NCBI GenBank assembly: GCA_046541515.1
Contig: JBKHDD010000020.1
Location: 1 to 45,737 of the forward strand
DNA: 45,737 bases
DNA from: CAYFVR01 sp046541515
Lineage (GTDB): Bacteria; Desulfobacterota; Desulfobacteria; Desulfobacterales; Desulfococcaceae
Reading direction: 5' to 3'
Shown here: piece by piece, positions 26,302-35,327 of the stretch
Layout of the letters: each line of letters starts with the position of its first letter
Numbering within the stretch: the first letter of the stretch is position 1
The notes under the pieces: model-generated
The model's database searches: none
What the model was told of the DNA's origin: nothing
The model's input: only the letters and a program-made list of their open reading frames with translations
Made by a program: the position numbers and the translations under genes

Positions 26302-27765
26302 CTACCCCAGCGACGGCCATTTCCGAAAAAGTTCCAGTTCGTTCTCCAGCGCTTTCCCGGCCGCGATCAGCCTTTCCTCCCCGAAATGGGGACCCATCAA
26401 TTGCAGGCCGATGGGCAGCCCGTCGCCCGAAAAGCCGCAGGGCACGGAGATTCCCGGCACGCCCGCCAGGTTGGCGGACAACGTGAAGATGTCGGACAGG
26501 TACATGGTCAGCGGATCGTCGGTCTTCTCTCCGACGGGAAAGGCCGGGGTGGGCGTCACCGGCGAGGCGATCACGTCGCAGGATTCGAAGGCGGTCCGGA
26601 AATCTTCCATGATGCGGGTCCGAACCTGGGAAGCCTTGACGTAGTAGGCGTCGTAGTAGCCGGCCGAAAGGGCGTAGGTTCCGATAATGATCCGCCGCTG
26701 CACCTCCGCGCCGAAACCGGCGGAGCGGGTCTTCCGGTACATGTCGATGAGGTTCTCGGCTTCCGGCGCGCGGAAGCCGTAACGGACGCCGTCGTACCGG
26801 GCCAGGTTGGAGCCGGCCTCCGAGGGGGCGATGAGGTAGTAGGCGGCCACGGCGTATTTCGTGTGAGGCAGCGAGACCGGCGCCGTCTCCGCGCCCAGGG
26901 ATTCCAGGGTCCGGACCGCCGATTCCACGGCGTCCCGCACCTCCGGGTCCAGCCCCTCGGTTTCCGCGTATTCGGCGGGCAACCCAATCCGCAGTCCCTT
27001 CACCCCGCCCGAAAGGGCCGCCGTGTAGTCGGGAACCGGCCGATCCACAGACGTGGAATCCCGAGGATCGTATCCGGCCAGGACGTTCAGCAGCCGAGCG
27101 CAGTCCCCCACGGTGCGGCCCAGGGGACCGGCCTGGTCCAGGGAAGAGGCAAAGGCCACCAGCCCGTATCGGGAAACCCGGCCGTAGGTCGGCTTGATGC
27201 CCACCACTCCGCAGTGGGACGCCGGCTGTCGGATGGAGCCGCCGGTGTCGGTGCCCACCGAACCCAGGGAAAGGCCGGCCGCCGCCGCCGCCGCGGAACC
27301 GCCGCTGGAGCCGCCGGGAATCCGGGAGAGGTCCCAGGGATTCCGGGTGGGAAAGAACGCGGAATTTTCGCAGGAAGAGCCCATGGCGAACTCGTCCATA
27401 TTGACCTTGCCCAGGATCACCGCGCCGGCGGCCCGCAGCTTTTCCACCACGCAGGCGTCGTAGGGCGGCACGAAATTCTCCAGAACCCGGGAGGCGCAGG
27501 TGGTCCGCAGCCCTTTGGTGCACAACACGTCTTTGACGGAAACCGGAATGCCCGTCAGCGGTCCCGCCTCTCGGGCCGCGATGGCCCGGTCGGCCGCGGC
27601 GGCGTCGGCCAGGGCCGAGTCCGCCGTCACCGTGATGTAGGCTTTCACCTTGGGGTCCACCGCCTCGATCCGGTCCAGGTAGGCCCGGGTCAGCTCTTCG
27701 GCGGAAATCTCTCCGCCGTCCAGGCGCGCCCGCGCCTCCTCCATCGTCAGCTCGTACAGCTCCAT
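26302..27765 (-). CDS. gatA: Asp-tRNA(Asn)/Glu-tRNA(Gln) amidotransferase subunit A
   Basis: The 487-aa amidase has the signature GGSSGGSAAAAAAG and the catalytic Ser-cis-Ser-Lys triad in GTDTGGSIRQP and SVKDVLC. It hydrolyses glutamine and channels ammonia to GatB, which amidates Glu-tRNA(Gln) or Asp-tRNA(Asn). The family N-terminus MELYELTMEEAR and the C-terminal LQLMGPHFGE are intact. gatC lies upstream on the same strand, but 334 bases away, a wider gap than usual. gatB is not in the window. GAGGAG precedes the start. Confidence 0.96.
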   Translation of the reverse strand: MELYELTMEEARARLDGGEISAEELTRAYLDRIEAVDPKVKAYITVTADSALADAAAADRAIAAREAGPLTGIPVSVKDVLCTKGLRTTCASRVLENFVPPYDACVVEKLRAAGAVILGKVNMDEFAMGSSCENSAFFPTRNPWDLSRIPGGSSGGSAAAAAAGLSLGSVGTDTGGSIRQPASHCGVVGIKPTYGRVSRYGLVAFASSLDQAGPLGRTVGDCARLLNVLAGYDPRDSTSVDRPVPDYTAALSGGVKGLRIGLPAEYAETEGLDPEVRDAVESAVRTLESLGAETAPVSLPHTKYAVAAYYLIAPSEAGSNLARYDGVRYGFRAPEAENLIDMYRKTRSAGFGAEVQRRIIIGTYALSAGYYDAYYVKASQVRTRIMEDFRTAFESCDVIASPVTPTPAFPVGEKTDDPLTMYLSDIFTLSANLAGVPGISVPCGFSGDGLPIGLQLMGPHFGEERLIAAGKALENELELFRKWPSLG

Positions 27766-28099
27766 GGTCTCCTCTGTTCTCGTTCCGTCGCGACCGGGCC
27801 CAATCCATCAGGCAACCATTGGCCATCCACCGGGCGCGGCCCGGTCCCCAAAAAACCCGTCCCGCAACGCCGGTCGGGGCCGCCGCCCGGCGATTCACCG
27901 GACCCGCGACCCCGCATTCTCATGCGACCGCCGATCCGAATCGGCCGCCGCTGACCCACACGCCGTTTGCGTTGGCGGAAAACCCATTCGTGGCGTTGAT
28001 TCCACGCGGGCGGATGCGATTCGCCCCCGACTCTCCAGAAAGGCGGACGTCGCCCGATTCAATCCCGCCAAACACGCGGCGGGGGACAAACGTCGCCGG
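27766..28099. other. Gap between gatC and gatA
   Basis: I see no gene in these 334 bases. A weak REP-like inverted repeat (GGGCG ... CGCCC around 28008-28027) resembles the palindromes at 26121 and 37344. No terminator with a T-run is present, so gatC and gatA may still be co-transcribed. Confidence 0.4.
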
Positions 28100-28393
28100 C
28101 TATTGGCTTTCCACCACCCGGGGCGCCAGGAACGCGCCGTCCTCGGCGGCCGGCGCGTTGGCCATGGCCTCGGCCGGGTCCAGATGATCCCGGGGCACGT
28201 CCTCCCGGAAGGCGTTGGTCAGGGCCACGGCGTGGAACGTGGGCTTCACGCCCGCGGTGTCCACCTCGTCAAGGGAATCCATATAGTTCAGAATATCGCC
28301 GATCTGGTCGGCAAACGTCTCCACCGCCCCGGCGTCCAGATCCAGCCGGGCGAGGTCGGCGACGTGCAGCACGTCTTCGGGGGTGATCTTCAT
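28100..28393 (-). CDS. gatC: Asp-tRNA(Asn)/Glu-tRNA(Gln) amidotransferase subunit C
   Basis: The 97-aa protein begins MKITPEDVLHVADLARLDLD and carries DILNYMDSLDEVDTAGV and FREDVP, the conserved GatC pattern. It stabilises the GatA-GatB complex. It lies 54 bases downstream of the SPOR-domain gene and upstream of gatA on the same strand. Length and sequence are normal. Confidence 0.95.
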   Translation of the reverse strand: MKITPEDVLHVADLARLDLDAGAVETFADQIGDILNYMDSLDEVDTAGVKPTFHAVALTNAFREDVPRDHLDPAEAMANAPAAEDGAFLAPRVVESQ

Positions 28394-28447
28394 GAAAATC
28401 CCTGGGGTGTCATGGGTTGATGAATTTCCATACGCCGCATCGAAAAA

Positions 28448-29320
28448 TTACCGCCGGGAGACGAAGGCGTCGTGAATCCGTTCCCGGCTTTTCAGGCGGC
28501 CCAGCAACTCCTGGGCGTCGGCGTAGGTTCGATAATGGCCGATTTTCACCCGGAAACGGATGGCGCCTTGGGGGCCGGGCTCGTCGGAAACGTAAGTTCC
28601 GGGGTAGCCCCGATCTTTCAGTCCGGAAGCCAGCCGTTCCGCGTCGGCCCGAACGGCGAAGGACGCCACCTGAACCGCGTATTGTCCCTGGCTGACCCGG
28701 GAGGGCGCGAGAATGGTTTCGGGGTCCGGTTTGGGGGCGGAAACGGCGGGTTGGACCGCCTTTTCCCGGGCCGGTTTGGCCGCCGGGCGCGCCGGCTCCG
28801 ATGCGGCGTCTTCCGAAGCGAGCCCCTCGGCAGGCGGCCGTTTCTTCACCCGAACCCGCTTGATCTCCGGCGGATGATCCGGGGCCCGGGAAACCCCTTC
28901 GGGGACTTCGACCGGCTCCGTTGGAACCCGTGGCGGAGGCGGGGGCACGCCGGCGTCTCCCTCGGCCAAGGCATCATAAAACGCGAAGGAGATGGACGCA
29001 AGCTCTTCGGAAACCTGTTCCATTCGCTCCTGGTCGGCCTGAACCTCCTGGGCCCGAAGCGTCTCCAGCTCCAGGGCCAGGTCTTCGCCCATCTCCACCG
29101 GCACGCTGTGGCGGCCCACCACCACCCCCAGCCCAAACATCCAGACCCCCACCACCGTCGCCAGCACCCACGGCCACAGCGGGGCCGACCGCTCGACCCG
29201 GCCCTCGGGACGAACCGTCAGGTCCAGCCGCTCCGGCGAGGGATGACTGTACTGAAACGGCGGCCGTCCCGGCACCGGCGGCCGGGCTTTGAGGCCGTTT
29301 TTCTTTTGGAGATGGGGCAT
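28448..29320 (-). CDS. SPOR-domain inner-membrane protein
   Basis: The protein (290 aa from the ATG at 29320) has a cytoplasmic N-terminus, one membrane helix (about residues 50-70, WPWVLATVVGVWMFGLG), a periplasmic coil, and a Pro/Ala/Lys-rich linker. The C-terminal SPOR domain (last ~75 residues, YAVQVASFAVRADAERL ... FRVKIGHYRTYADA) is intact. SPOR domains bind denuded peptidoglycan at the septum, so it is probably a division-related protein. A GTG at 29326 that overlaps the argS stop (TAGTG) would add two residues and is an equally plausible coupled start. It sits between argS and gatC. Confidence 0.88.
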   Translation of the reverse strand: MPHLQKKNGLKARPPVPGRPPFQYSHPSPERLDLTVRPEGRVERSAPLWPWVLATVVGVWMFGLGVVVGRHSVPVEMGEDLALELETLRAQEVQADQERMEQVSEELASISFAFYDALAEGDAGVPPPPPRVPTEPVEVPEGVSRAPDHPPEIKRVRVKKRPPAEGLASEDAASEPARPAAKPAREKAVQPAVSAPKPDPETILAPSRVSQGQYAVQVASFAVRADAERLASGLKDRGYPGTYVSDEPGPQGAIRFRVKIGHYRTYADAQELLGRLKSRERIHDAFVSRR

Positions 29321-29325
29321 CAACA

Positions 29326-30993
29326 CTACATGGCGTCCGGAGCCGATACGCCGAGAAGCGACAGACCGTTGGCGATGACCCGCCGGATGGCCCGAACCAG
29401 ATACAGCCGACCCGCGGTCAGCCCGTCGTCCTCGGTCAATACCTTGCGTTTGTTGTAGTAGCCGTGAAAGGCGGCCGCCAGTTCCAGCAGGTAGTAGGTG
29501 ATCCGATGGGGCTCCATCATCCGCCCGGCCGCCGCCACGATCTCGGGAAAGCGGGCCAGGGTTTTGATGAGGGCGACCTCTTCCGGAGCGTCCAGCCGCT
29601 CAAGAGACGCCGCGTCCGGCTCGTCGGGAACGGACACGCCCCGCTCGGCCGCCTTGGCGATGATGCTGGCGATTCGCGCGTGGACGTACTGAACGTAGTA
29701 GACCGGGTTGTCGTTGGTCTTGCGCTTGGCCAGCTCCAGGTCGAAGTCCAGCTTGCTGTCGTAATGGCGGGTCAGAAAGATAAAGCGGGCCGCGTCGGCG
29801 CCCACCTCGTCCACCACGTCCTTGAGGGTGACGAACTCCCCGGCCCGGCTGGACATGGCCACCGGAACGCCGTCGCGCAACAGATTGACCAGTTGCACCA
29901 GAATCACGTCGAAGGCTTCGGGCGGCCGCCCGCAGGCGGCCACGGCGGCCCGCATCCGGGGAATGTAGCCATGGTGGTCCGCGCCCCAGACGTCCACGAC
30001 CTTTTGCAGCCCGCGATCGTACTTGTCCTTGTGATAGGCGATGTCCGAGGCGAAATAGGTGGTCGCCCCGTTGGCCCGGACCACCACCCGGTCCTTTTCG
30101 TCGCCGTAATCGGTGGACCGGAACCAGAGGGCGCCGTCGGCCTCGTACGCCAGTTGCCGGGCCTTCAAATCCGCGATGGCCGCATCCACCTTCCCGGCGT
30201 CGTAAAGACTCTGCTCGCTGAACCAGTTCTCGAAGGTCGCGCCGAATTCGGCCAGGTCCGACCGGATGCCGGCCAAAATGCTCCCCGCCGCGTAGCGGGC
30301 GCATTCCCCCACCGCCTCGTCTTCGGACAGGGAAAGCAGGGCGTCCCCCCGATCCCCATGAATCTCCCGGGCCAGGTCGACGATGTAGTCGCCCCGGTAG
30401 CCGTCCTCGGGGAATTCCACCTTTTGGCCGGCCAACTCGCGATACCGGGCGAACACCGACGCGCCCAGGGTGCGAATCTGGCGGCCGGAATCGTTGATGT
30501 AGTATTCCCGCTGCACGTCGAAGCCGCAGAAGGCCAGGACGCGGGCCACGCTGTCGCCCACCGCCGCGCACCGGCCGTGGCCCACGTGAAGCGGTCCGGT
30601 GGGATTGGCGCTGACGAATTCGATCTGAATCCGAACGCCTTCGCCCGTCTCCGACGCGCCGTAGCGCTCCCCCGCGGCGTGGATTTCGCGCAACAACGGC
30701 AGCCAGGCGGCCGGACGGACGAAAAAATTGATGAATCCCGGTCCGGCGATTTCGGTTTTTTCCAAAACGCCTTCCGGGTCCTCCAGGTGGGCCAGAATCG
30801 CCTCGGCGATTTTTCGCGGAGCCATCCGCTGGGGCTTGGCCATGATCATGGCGAAATTGGTGGACAGATCGCCGTGGGCGTCCGCCTTGGGGGCGTCCAG
30901 CTCCACCGGCGGAAATTCCCCGGAGGGCAGCGCGCCGCTTTCGTGGGCCTTGCGTGCGGCGGTTTCGATCATATCTCGAAGAATCGGCTTCAT
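29326..30993 (-). CDS. argS: Arginyl-tRNA synthetase
   Basis: The 555-aa class I enzyme has the HIGH-type signature in SANPTGPLHVGHGR, an MSSRAG motif in the KMSK position, the N-terminal Add-1 tRNA D-loop-binding domain and a C-terminal DALR anticodon-binding domain. It attaches arginine to tRNA-Arg. I chose the ATG at 30993 (MKPILRDMIETAA) because it matches the family start; the open frame extends upstream but codes unrelated sequence. The stop touches the start of the SPOR gene. Confidence 0.97.
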   Translation of the reverse strand: MKPILRDMIETAARKAHESGALPSGEFPPVELDAPKADAHGDLSTNFAMIMAKPQRMAPRKIAEAILAHLEDPEGVLEKTEIAGPGFINFFVRPAAWLPLLREIHAAGERYGASETGEGVRIQIEFVSANPTGPLHVGHGRCAAVGDSVARVLAFCGFDVQREYYINDSGRQIRTLGASVFARYRELAGQKVEFPEDGYRGDYIVDLAREIHGDRGDALLSLSEDEAVGECARYAAGSILAGIRSDLAEFGATFENWFSEQSLYDAGKVDAAIADLKARQLAYEADGALWFRSTDYGDEKDRVVVRANGATTYFASDIAYHKDKYDRGLQKVVDVWGADHHGYIPRMRAAVAACGRPPEAFDVILVQLVNLLRDGVPVAMSSRAGEFVTLKDVVDEVGADAARFIFLTRHYDSKLDFDLELAKRKTNDNPVYYVQYVHARIASIIAKAAERGVSVPDEPDAASLERLDAPEEVALIKTLARFPEIVAAAGRMMEPHRITYYLLELAAAFHGYYNKRKVLTEDDGLTAGRLYLVRAIRRVIANGLSLLGVSAPDAM

Positions 30994-31139
30994 GGTCGCT
31001 TTCGGATTTCGGAGTGAGCGGGTTGGGGAAGAACGCTGTCGGTCGCCGGTTTCCGGAATGGGAAGGCCAACCGACGGGGCCGGGGCCGAACGCCATGGAA
31101 ACCCCACGGCATTTTTTCGGTGAGGGGACTGAATTTTCA

Positions 31140-31168
31140 CAAATAAAAATTTTTCGAGACCAAGTCAA
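31140..31168 (-). promoter_or_regulatory. Promoter candidate for argS
   Basis: On the minus strand TTGACT (31163-31168), a 17-base spacer and TATTTG (31140-31145) lie about 150 bases before argS in an A/T-rich patch. The rest of 30994-31374 shows no gene. Confidence 0.45.
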
Positions 31169-31374
31169 GGCGAGAGGGCCGATTTGGCCCGAAAATCGAA
31201 AAAAAGATGAAATCCGGCCTAAAAAAGGGGAAGGGAACCAACGAAAAGCGGGGAATGGACGCGGAAAAATCGGGCGGAATCGAGGGAGATCGGAATTCGA
31301 AAAATCCATTGGTTTGCAATGGATTCTCGACCTTTTCGAAACGGCTTTCCAAGGAAAAAAATTGGGTCTTTCAG

Positions 31375-31420
31375 GGAAAACGCAAACCGGCCGGTCTCCC
31401 CCGTCGGGAGGCCGGCCGGT
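31375..31420 (-). terminator. Intrinsic terminator after glnB
   Basis: On the minus strand a long hairpin (outer arms 31412-31420 and 31386-31394, ACCGGCCGG type; inner arms 31406-31410 and 31396-31400) is followed by TTGCGTTTTC. It lies 35 bases past the glnB stop. Confidence 0.8.
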
Positions 31421-31454
31421 CGGCGGGACGGCGGGCGGGGACGGCGAAGGGGGC

Positions 31455-31793
31455 TCAGATGGCGTCTTTTCCCTTTTCGCCGGTCCGCACCCGGACGGCT
31501 TTCTCCACCGGCAGCACGAAAATTTTTCCGTCGCCCAGTTTTCCGGTGTGGGCCGCCTGCTGGATCTTCTCCACCACCTGGTCCACCCAGCTGGCCTCCA
31601 CCACCACTTCGATCTTCACCTTGGGAATAAAATCGACCACGTACTCGGCCCCCCGGTAAATTTCCTTGTGGCCTTTCTGACGGCCGTAGCCCTTTACCTC
31701 TGAAATGGTCATTCCCTGAATGCCCATTTCGTTCAGCGCCTCCTTCACGTCGTCCAGCTTGAACGGTTTAATGACGGCTTCGATTTTCTTCAT
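31455..31793 (-). CDS. glnB: Nitrogen regulatory protein P-II
   Basis: The 112-aa protein is a complete PII: MKKIEAVIKPFKLDDVKEAL start, a T-loop with YGRQKGHKEIYRGAEY containing the uridylylation site Tyr51, and the C-terminal GDGKIFVLPVEKAVRVRTGE nucleotide-binding loop. It senses ATP/ADP and 2-oxoglutarate and is modified by GlnD, whose gene lies about 600 bases upstream. AGGAGG precedes the ATG by 8 bases. PII of the GlnK type normally follows an amt gene; here only a broken amt remnant is found just upstream. The GlnB/GlnK distinction cannot be made safely. Confidence 0.96.
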   Translation of the reverse strand: MKKIEAVIKPFKLDDVKEALNEMGIQGMTISEVKGYGRQKGHKEIYRGAEYVVDFIPKVKIEVVVEASWVDQVVEKIQQAAHTGKLGDGKIFVLPVEKAVRVRTGEKGKDAI

Positions 31794-31919
31794 CGTACGA
31801 CCCTCCTGTGTGGATGATGGTCCTTCATCGGCGTTGGAGGCCGCCGTCCCGGGCCGAGGCCGCCCCAATGGAAGGCTCGGCCGGACCGGCGGAATCCGCC
31901 GCCCTCGGAAGAACGCGGA

Positions 31920-32118
31920 TTAGAATTCGATTTCAAAGGCGAGTTCGCCGTGAATCGCGTTGTCCAGCCCCTTGACCTCGTCGTCGTGATCCACCCGCGG
32001 GCCACCCGCGGGCCGCCCGCGGCCAGGCGGATGACGGATTCCGCGGCGGCGGTCCCCGCCGCCGTATACAACGCCGTTCCGATAATGGAAACCACTTGAA
32101 TGGGCAACGGTTTGGGAA
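31920..32118 (-). pseudogene. amt: Ammonium transporter (Amt) C-terminal remnant, frameshifted
   Basis: About 65 codons match the end of an Amt protein. One frame reads IPKPLPIQVVSIIGTALYTA and VIRLAAGGPRV. The continuation DDEVKGLDNAIHGELAFEIEF, with the GLD...HGE signature of the Amt C-terminus, is in another frame. The shift is explained exactly by an 11-bp tandem duplication at 31993-32014: removing one copy joins the frames. The rest of the gene (about 350 codons) is absent upstream, where repeat-like GC-rich sequence is found instead. The remnant lies upstream of intact glnB, in the position of amt in the usual amt-glnK operon. Confidence 0.78.
31993..32014. repeat. 11-bp tandem duplication inside the amt remnant
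   Basis: ACCCGCGGGCC occurs twice in direct succession (31993-32003 and 32004-32014). The extra 11 bases change the frame of the amt remnant. The unit is itself a near-palindrome, which favours slippage. Confidence 0.9.
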
Positions 32119-32360
32119 TGCCGCAATCGCCGCTCGCCGGCGCGATTCCGGAAAATGCCAAGGTTCGGGCCGAAACGCCGACGAGGTGGAAAATGAAATG
32201 GGCCCCGCCAACGGGCGAGGGCGGAACTTGGGCGGTTTGCGGAAATGCCGATACCGAAGCCCCAAACATCCCCCCGCCCCCCTCAAGGGGGAAACAACAA
32301 GACAATCCCCCCGGGGTGCAGGGGGGTGTCTTCCCGGCATGAAAATTCATGCAAATCGAC

Positions 32361-35042
32361 CTATTGGGCCATTTGGCGGGAGACGGGGGCTTCCGATTCC
32401 GCCCCCGTCTCGGCCGGCAACACCGCCTTGATCGCGGCGGTGAGCCGTTCCACCTGCCCGGGCGCGTCCAGTTTGCGTCCGTCGAAATCCCGCACGTAAA
32501 AGACGTCCACCACCTGGTGGGCGGTGGTGGCGATCTGGGCGCTCCAGATGTCCAGCCGGCAGCGGTAGAGGGCGTCGGTCAACCGGAACAGCAGGCCGGG
32601 CGCGTCCGGCGTGAAGACCTCCACGATGCTGAAAAAGCGCGAACTGGTGTTGTCCACGTTGACCCGGGTCTCCATCCGCCGGGCCGCCGGCGTGTCGTCG
32701 CCGGGTTCCGGGTCGAACCGTTCCTCCATCGACTGGGCGATGTCGAGCTTCCCCTCCAGCGCGCTTTGCAGTTCGCGGCCGGCCCGGGCCCAGCGTTCCT
32801 CTTCGAACAGGGGGTCGGGGGGCGGGGAGACCCGAAGCACGAAAATGGCGATGTTGTTCCGCCACCCGTGGACCTGGGCGTCCAGCACCTCGATGCGATT
32901 GAGCGCGAGAACGCCGGCGATGCGGGAAAAGGCGCCGGGAACGTCCGGGGCGCACAGCCGCACCGTCCGGGCGTCGGTTTCGTCGTGGCGCTCGACGTCC
33001 CAAACGAAGGGCCGATCCTCCATCCGCTGGAACAGCGCGATGTGGCGACGGATTTCCCAGGCCGGGGTGTACACCAGATAACGGGGCGACATGAGCCGGA
33101 ACAACGCCTTCATCGCCTCGCGGGAGGCCGGATCGGTCCGCTTTCCGTTGAGCACCTCGTCGATCTTCCGTTCGGTGGCCGCCACCACTTGCCGCCCGTT
33201 AAGATCGCCCCGCTCCAGAATTCGAAGGGTCTTGAGAAACAGGTCCCGCAGCAGAATGGCCGTCCACTCGGTCCATGCCTTGGGGCCGGTGGCGATGCGG
33301 TCGCCCACCGTGAGCAGGTACAGCATCCGCAACCGCTCCGGGGTCTCGATTTTTCGGGCGCAGGCCAAAAGCGTTTCCTCGTCCTCCACGTCCCGGCGGG
33401 TGGCCATGTGGCCCAAAAAGGGATGCTCCCGCACCAGAAAGGCCACCGTGTCCACGTCGGCCTCGGGGTAGCCCCGTTCGGTCAGCATTTCCCGGGCCAC
33501 CGCCGCCCCCTGGCGGGCGTGGTCCGCGCCGGGCTGGTTTTTGCCAACGTCGTGGAGCAGCGCCGCCCAAAGCAACGGAAGGCGGTTCTCCAGCTCGGCG
33601 TACAGCGCGCCGCAAAGGTCGTCTCCGGAAGAATCTTCCGACGTGCCGAACTGCTTGATGGTCCGGACCGTGCGCAACAGATGCCGGTCCACGGGATAGA
33701 CGTGGTAGGTGTCGTATTCGATGCGGTCCACCACGCCGGCCAGCTCGGGCAGCAGCCGGATGAAAAACCCGGTGGTGACCATCTCGTTGAGCACGTTGAA
33801 GGCGTCGGGGGAGGGCCGCAGCAGAATCCGTTCGAAGGCGGCCACCACTTCGGGATCGCGGCGGCGGCGCTCGTCCACCAGGTGGGCGAATTCCCGCACC
33901 AGGCGACGGGCTTCCGCGTCCAGGGGCAGCCCCAGCCGGGCGCTTTCCTCGAAAATCCGGACCAGGAGCACCGGCCGGTCGATGAGGGTTTCGGGGGCAT
34001 CGAAAGTCAGGGCGTCCTTGCGGACCAGCAACCCCTCCACCGACGTTTCCGGCGGCGCTTCCTTCCGCTTTTTGCCCCCTTTTTTGGCTCGGCGCATCTC
34101 GTGGAGGAAAAGGAGATGGTGCTGCTTGATCCGCTCCATATGACCGTGCAGATCGCCCAGAAACCGCTCCACTTCGCGGTCGGGGTCCGGATCGTTGTAG
34201 CCGAAGGTTTCGGCCAGGCCCACCTGATGTTCGAAATGAAGCTGATCGTACTTGCGCCCCACCCGCAAATGGAGGCCGCTCCGCACGTTCCAGATGAACC
34301 GAAGGGCGGCGTGAAGCTCCTGAAATTCCTCGTGGGAAAGGTAGCCTTGAAACTCGAAGTCCCGGGGCTGCTTGAGACCGAACTTGATCTGGCCCAGCCA
34401 CAGCATGGTGTGGTAGTCCCGCAGCCCCCCCTGCCCTTCCTTCAGGTTGGGCTCCAGCAGATAGGCGGAATCGCCGAACAGCCGGTGACGCTCCTCGTTG
34501 GCGGCCACCAGCCAATCCACGATTTTGTGCGCCCGCCGGTAGACCACCTTTTCGCGCAGGGCGTTGACCATGTCGGAAAACAGCGGAGACATGCCGCAGA
34601 GAAACCGGGCGTCCAACAGGGAGGTGAGCACCTCGTAATCCTGGCCGGAAAGCCGAATGCAGTCCTTGAGGGTGCGCACCGCGTGGCCGATGTCCAGGCC
34701 GATGTCCCACAACGGAAAAATCATCTCCTGAATCAGCGCTTCGGCCCGCTCGGGAATCTCCTTTTTAAACAGGAAGAGGACATCCACGTCGGAATGGACG
34801 CACTGCTCCCCTCGGCCATATCCGCCCAGCGCGACGATGGCGTAGGGATTTTTGTTGATCCCCATGCGCGGCCCCACCATGCTGGACTCGAAGCTGTCGC
34901 GAAAATAGTCGTCCAGCAGACGGGCGTTTTGTTCCAGAAAATCGGCGGGCCGCTCCCGGAGGAATTGGGAATGGAGGGCCTGGCGTCCGCTTTGCAGCCT
35001 TCGGGAGAGGGTTTCGTACGCGTTCGCTTCCGATGTCGGCAT
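32361..35042 (-). CDS. glnD: PII uridylyltransferase / uridylyl-removing enzyme
   Basis: The 893-aa protein has the nucleotidyltransferase signature GGYGRGEQCVHSDVD (residues 73-87). A linker leads to the HD hydrolase domain with LLHDVGKNQPG (about residue 497). Two C-terminal ACT domains follow (about 695-770 and 805-880), which sense glutamine. It adds UMP to PII when glutamine is low and removes it when glutamine is high. I chose the ATG at 35042 (MPTSEANAYE) since upstream in-frame sequence is A/T-rich and unconserved. Its substrate gene glnB lies downstream on the same strand. Confidence 0.95.
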   Translation of the reverse strand: MPTSEANAYETLSRRLQSGRQALHSQFLRERPADFLEQNARLLDDYFRDSFESSMVGPRMGINKNPYAIVALGGYGRGEQCVHSDVDVLFLFKKEIPERAEALIQEMIFPLWDIGLDIGHAVRTLKDCIRLSGQDYEVLTSLLDARFLCGMSPLFSDMVNALREKVVYRRAHKIVDWLVAANEERHRLFGDSAYLLEPNLKEGQGGLRDYHTMLWLGQIKFGLKQPRDFEFQGYLSHEEFQELHAALRFIWNVRSGLHLRVGRKYDQLHFEHQVGLAETFGYNDPDPDREVERFLGDLHGHMERIKQHHLLFLHEMRRAKKGGKKRKEAPPETSVEGLLVRKDALTFDAPETLIDRPVLLVRIFEESARLGLPLDAEARRLVREFAHLVDERRRRDPEVVAAFERILLRPSPDAFNVLNEMVTTGFFIRLLPELAGVVDRIEYDTYHVYPVDRHLLRTVRTIKQFGTSEDSSGDDLCGALYAELENRLPLLWAALLHDVGKNQPGADHARQGAAVAREMLTERGYPEADVDTVAFLVREHPFLGHMATRRDVEDEETLLACARKIETPERLRMLYLLTVGDRIATGPKAWTEWTAILLRDLFLKTLRILERGDLNGRQVVAATERKIDEVLNGKRTDPASREAMKALFRLMSPRYLVYTPAWEIRRHIALFQRMEDRPFVWDVERHDETDARTVRLCAPDVPGAFSRIAGVLALNRIEVLDAQVHGWRNNIAIFVLRVSPPPDPLFEEERWARAGRELQSALEGKLDIAQSMEERFDPEPGDDTPAARRMETRVNVDNTSSRFFSIVEVFTPDAPGLLFRLTDALYRCRLDIWSAQIATTAHQVVDVFYVRDFDGRKLDAPGQVERLTAAIKAVLPAETGAESEAPVSRQMAQ

Positions 35043-35327
35043 CGTTTGGCGCACCCTTTGGCGTGGATTGGATCCGGGATTGGCGTTGGGTCGATGGTCC
35101 GGACCGGCATCGCCCGCCTGGGGCGAGTCCGGCTGAAAGTAAACATAGCAACCGGCGTGCCATTCAATGCAATGAGACGATATCCATTTGAAAACAAAAC
35201 TTTTTTGCGGAAAATGCTGCGAAAAAAAAGCGATGATTGAATTACAAATTTGTCTTGAAATCCCCAAAAAAAGGACGTTTTTGTTCAACCAAGTGGATTT
35301 GCCGTTGGGGAAGGCGGCCCGACCGGC

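Noticed and set aside
24370..27954. A very long plus-strand open frame (1194 codons) across mutL and gatA
   Set aside because: It is antisense to mutL, the Dabb gene and gatA, has no recognisable motif, and is rich in Gly, His, Arg and Pro as expected from the complement of GC-rich coding DNA.
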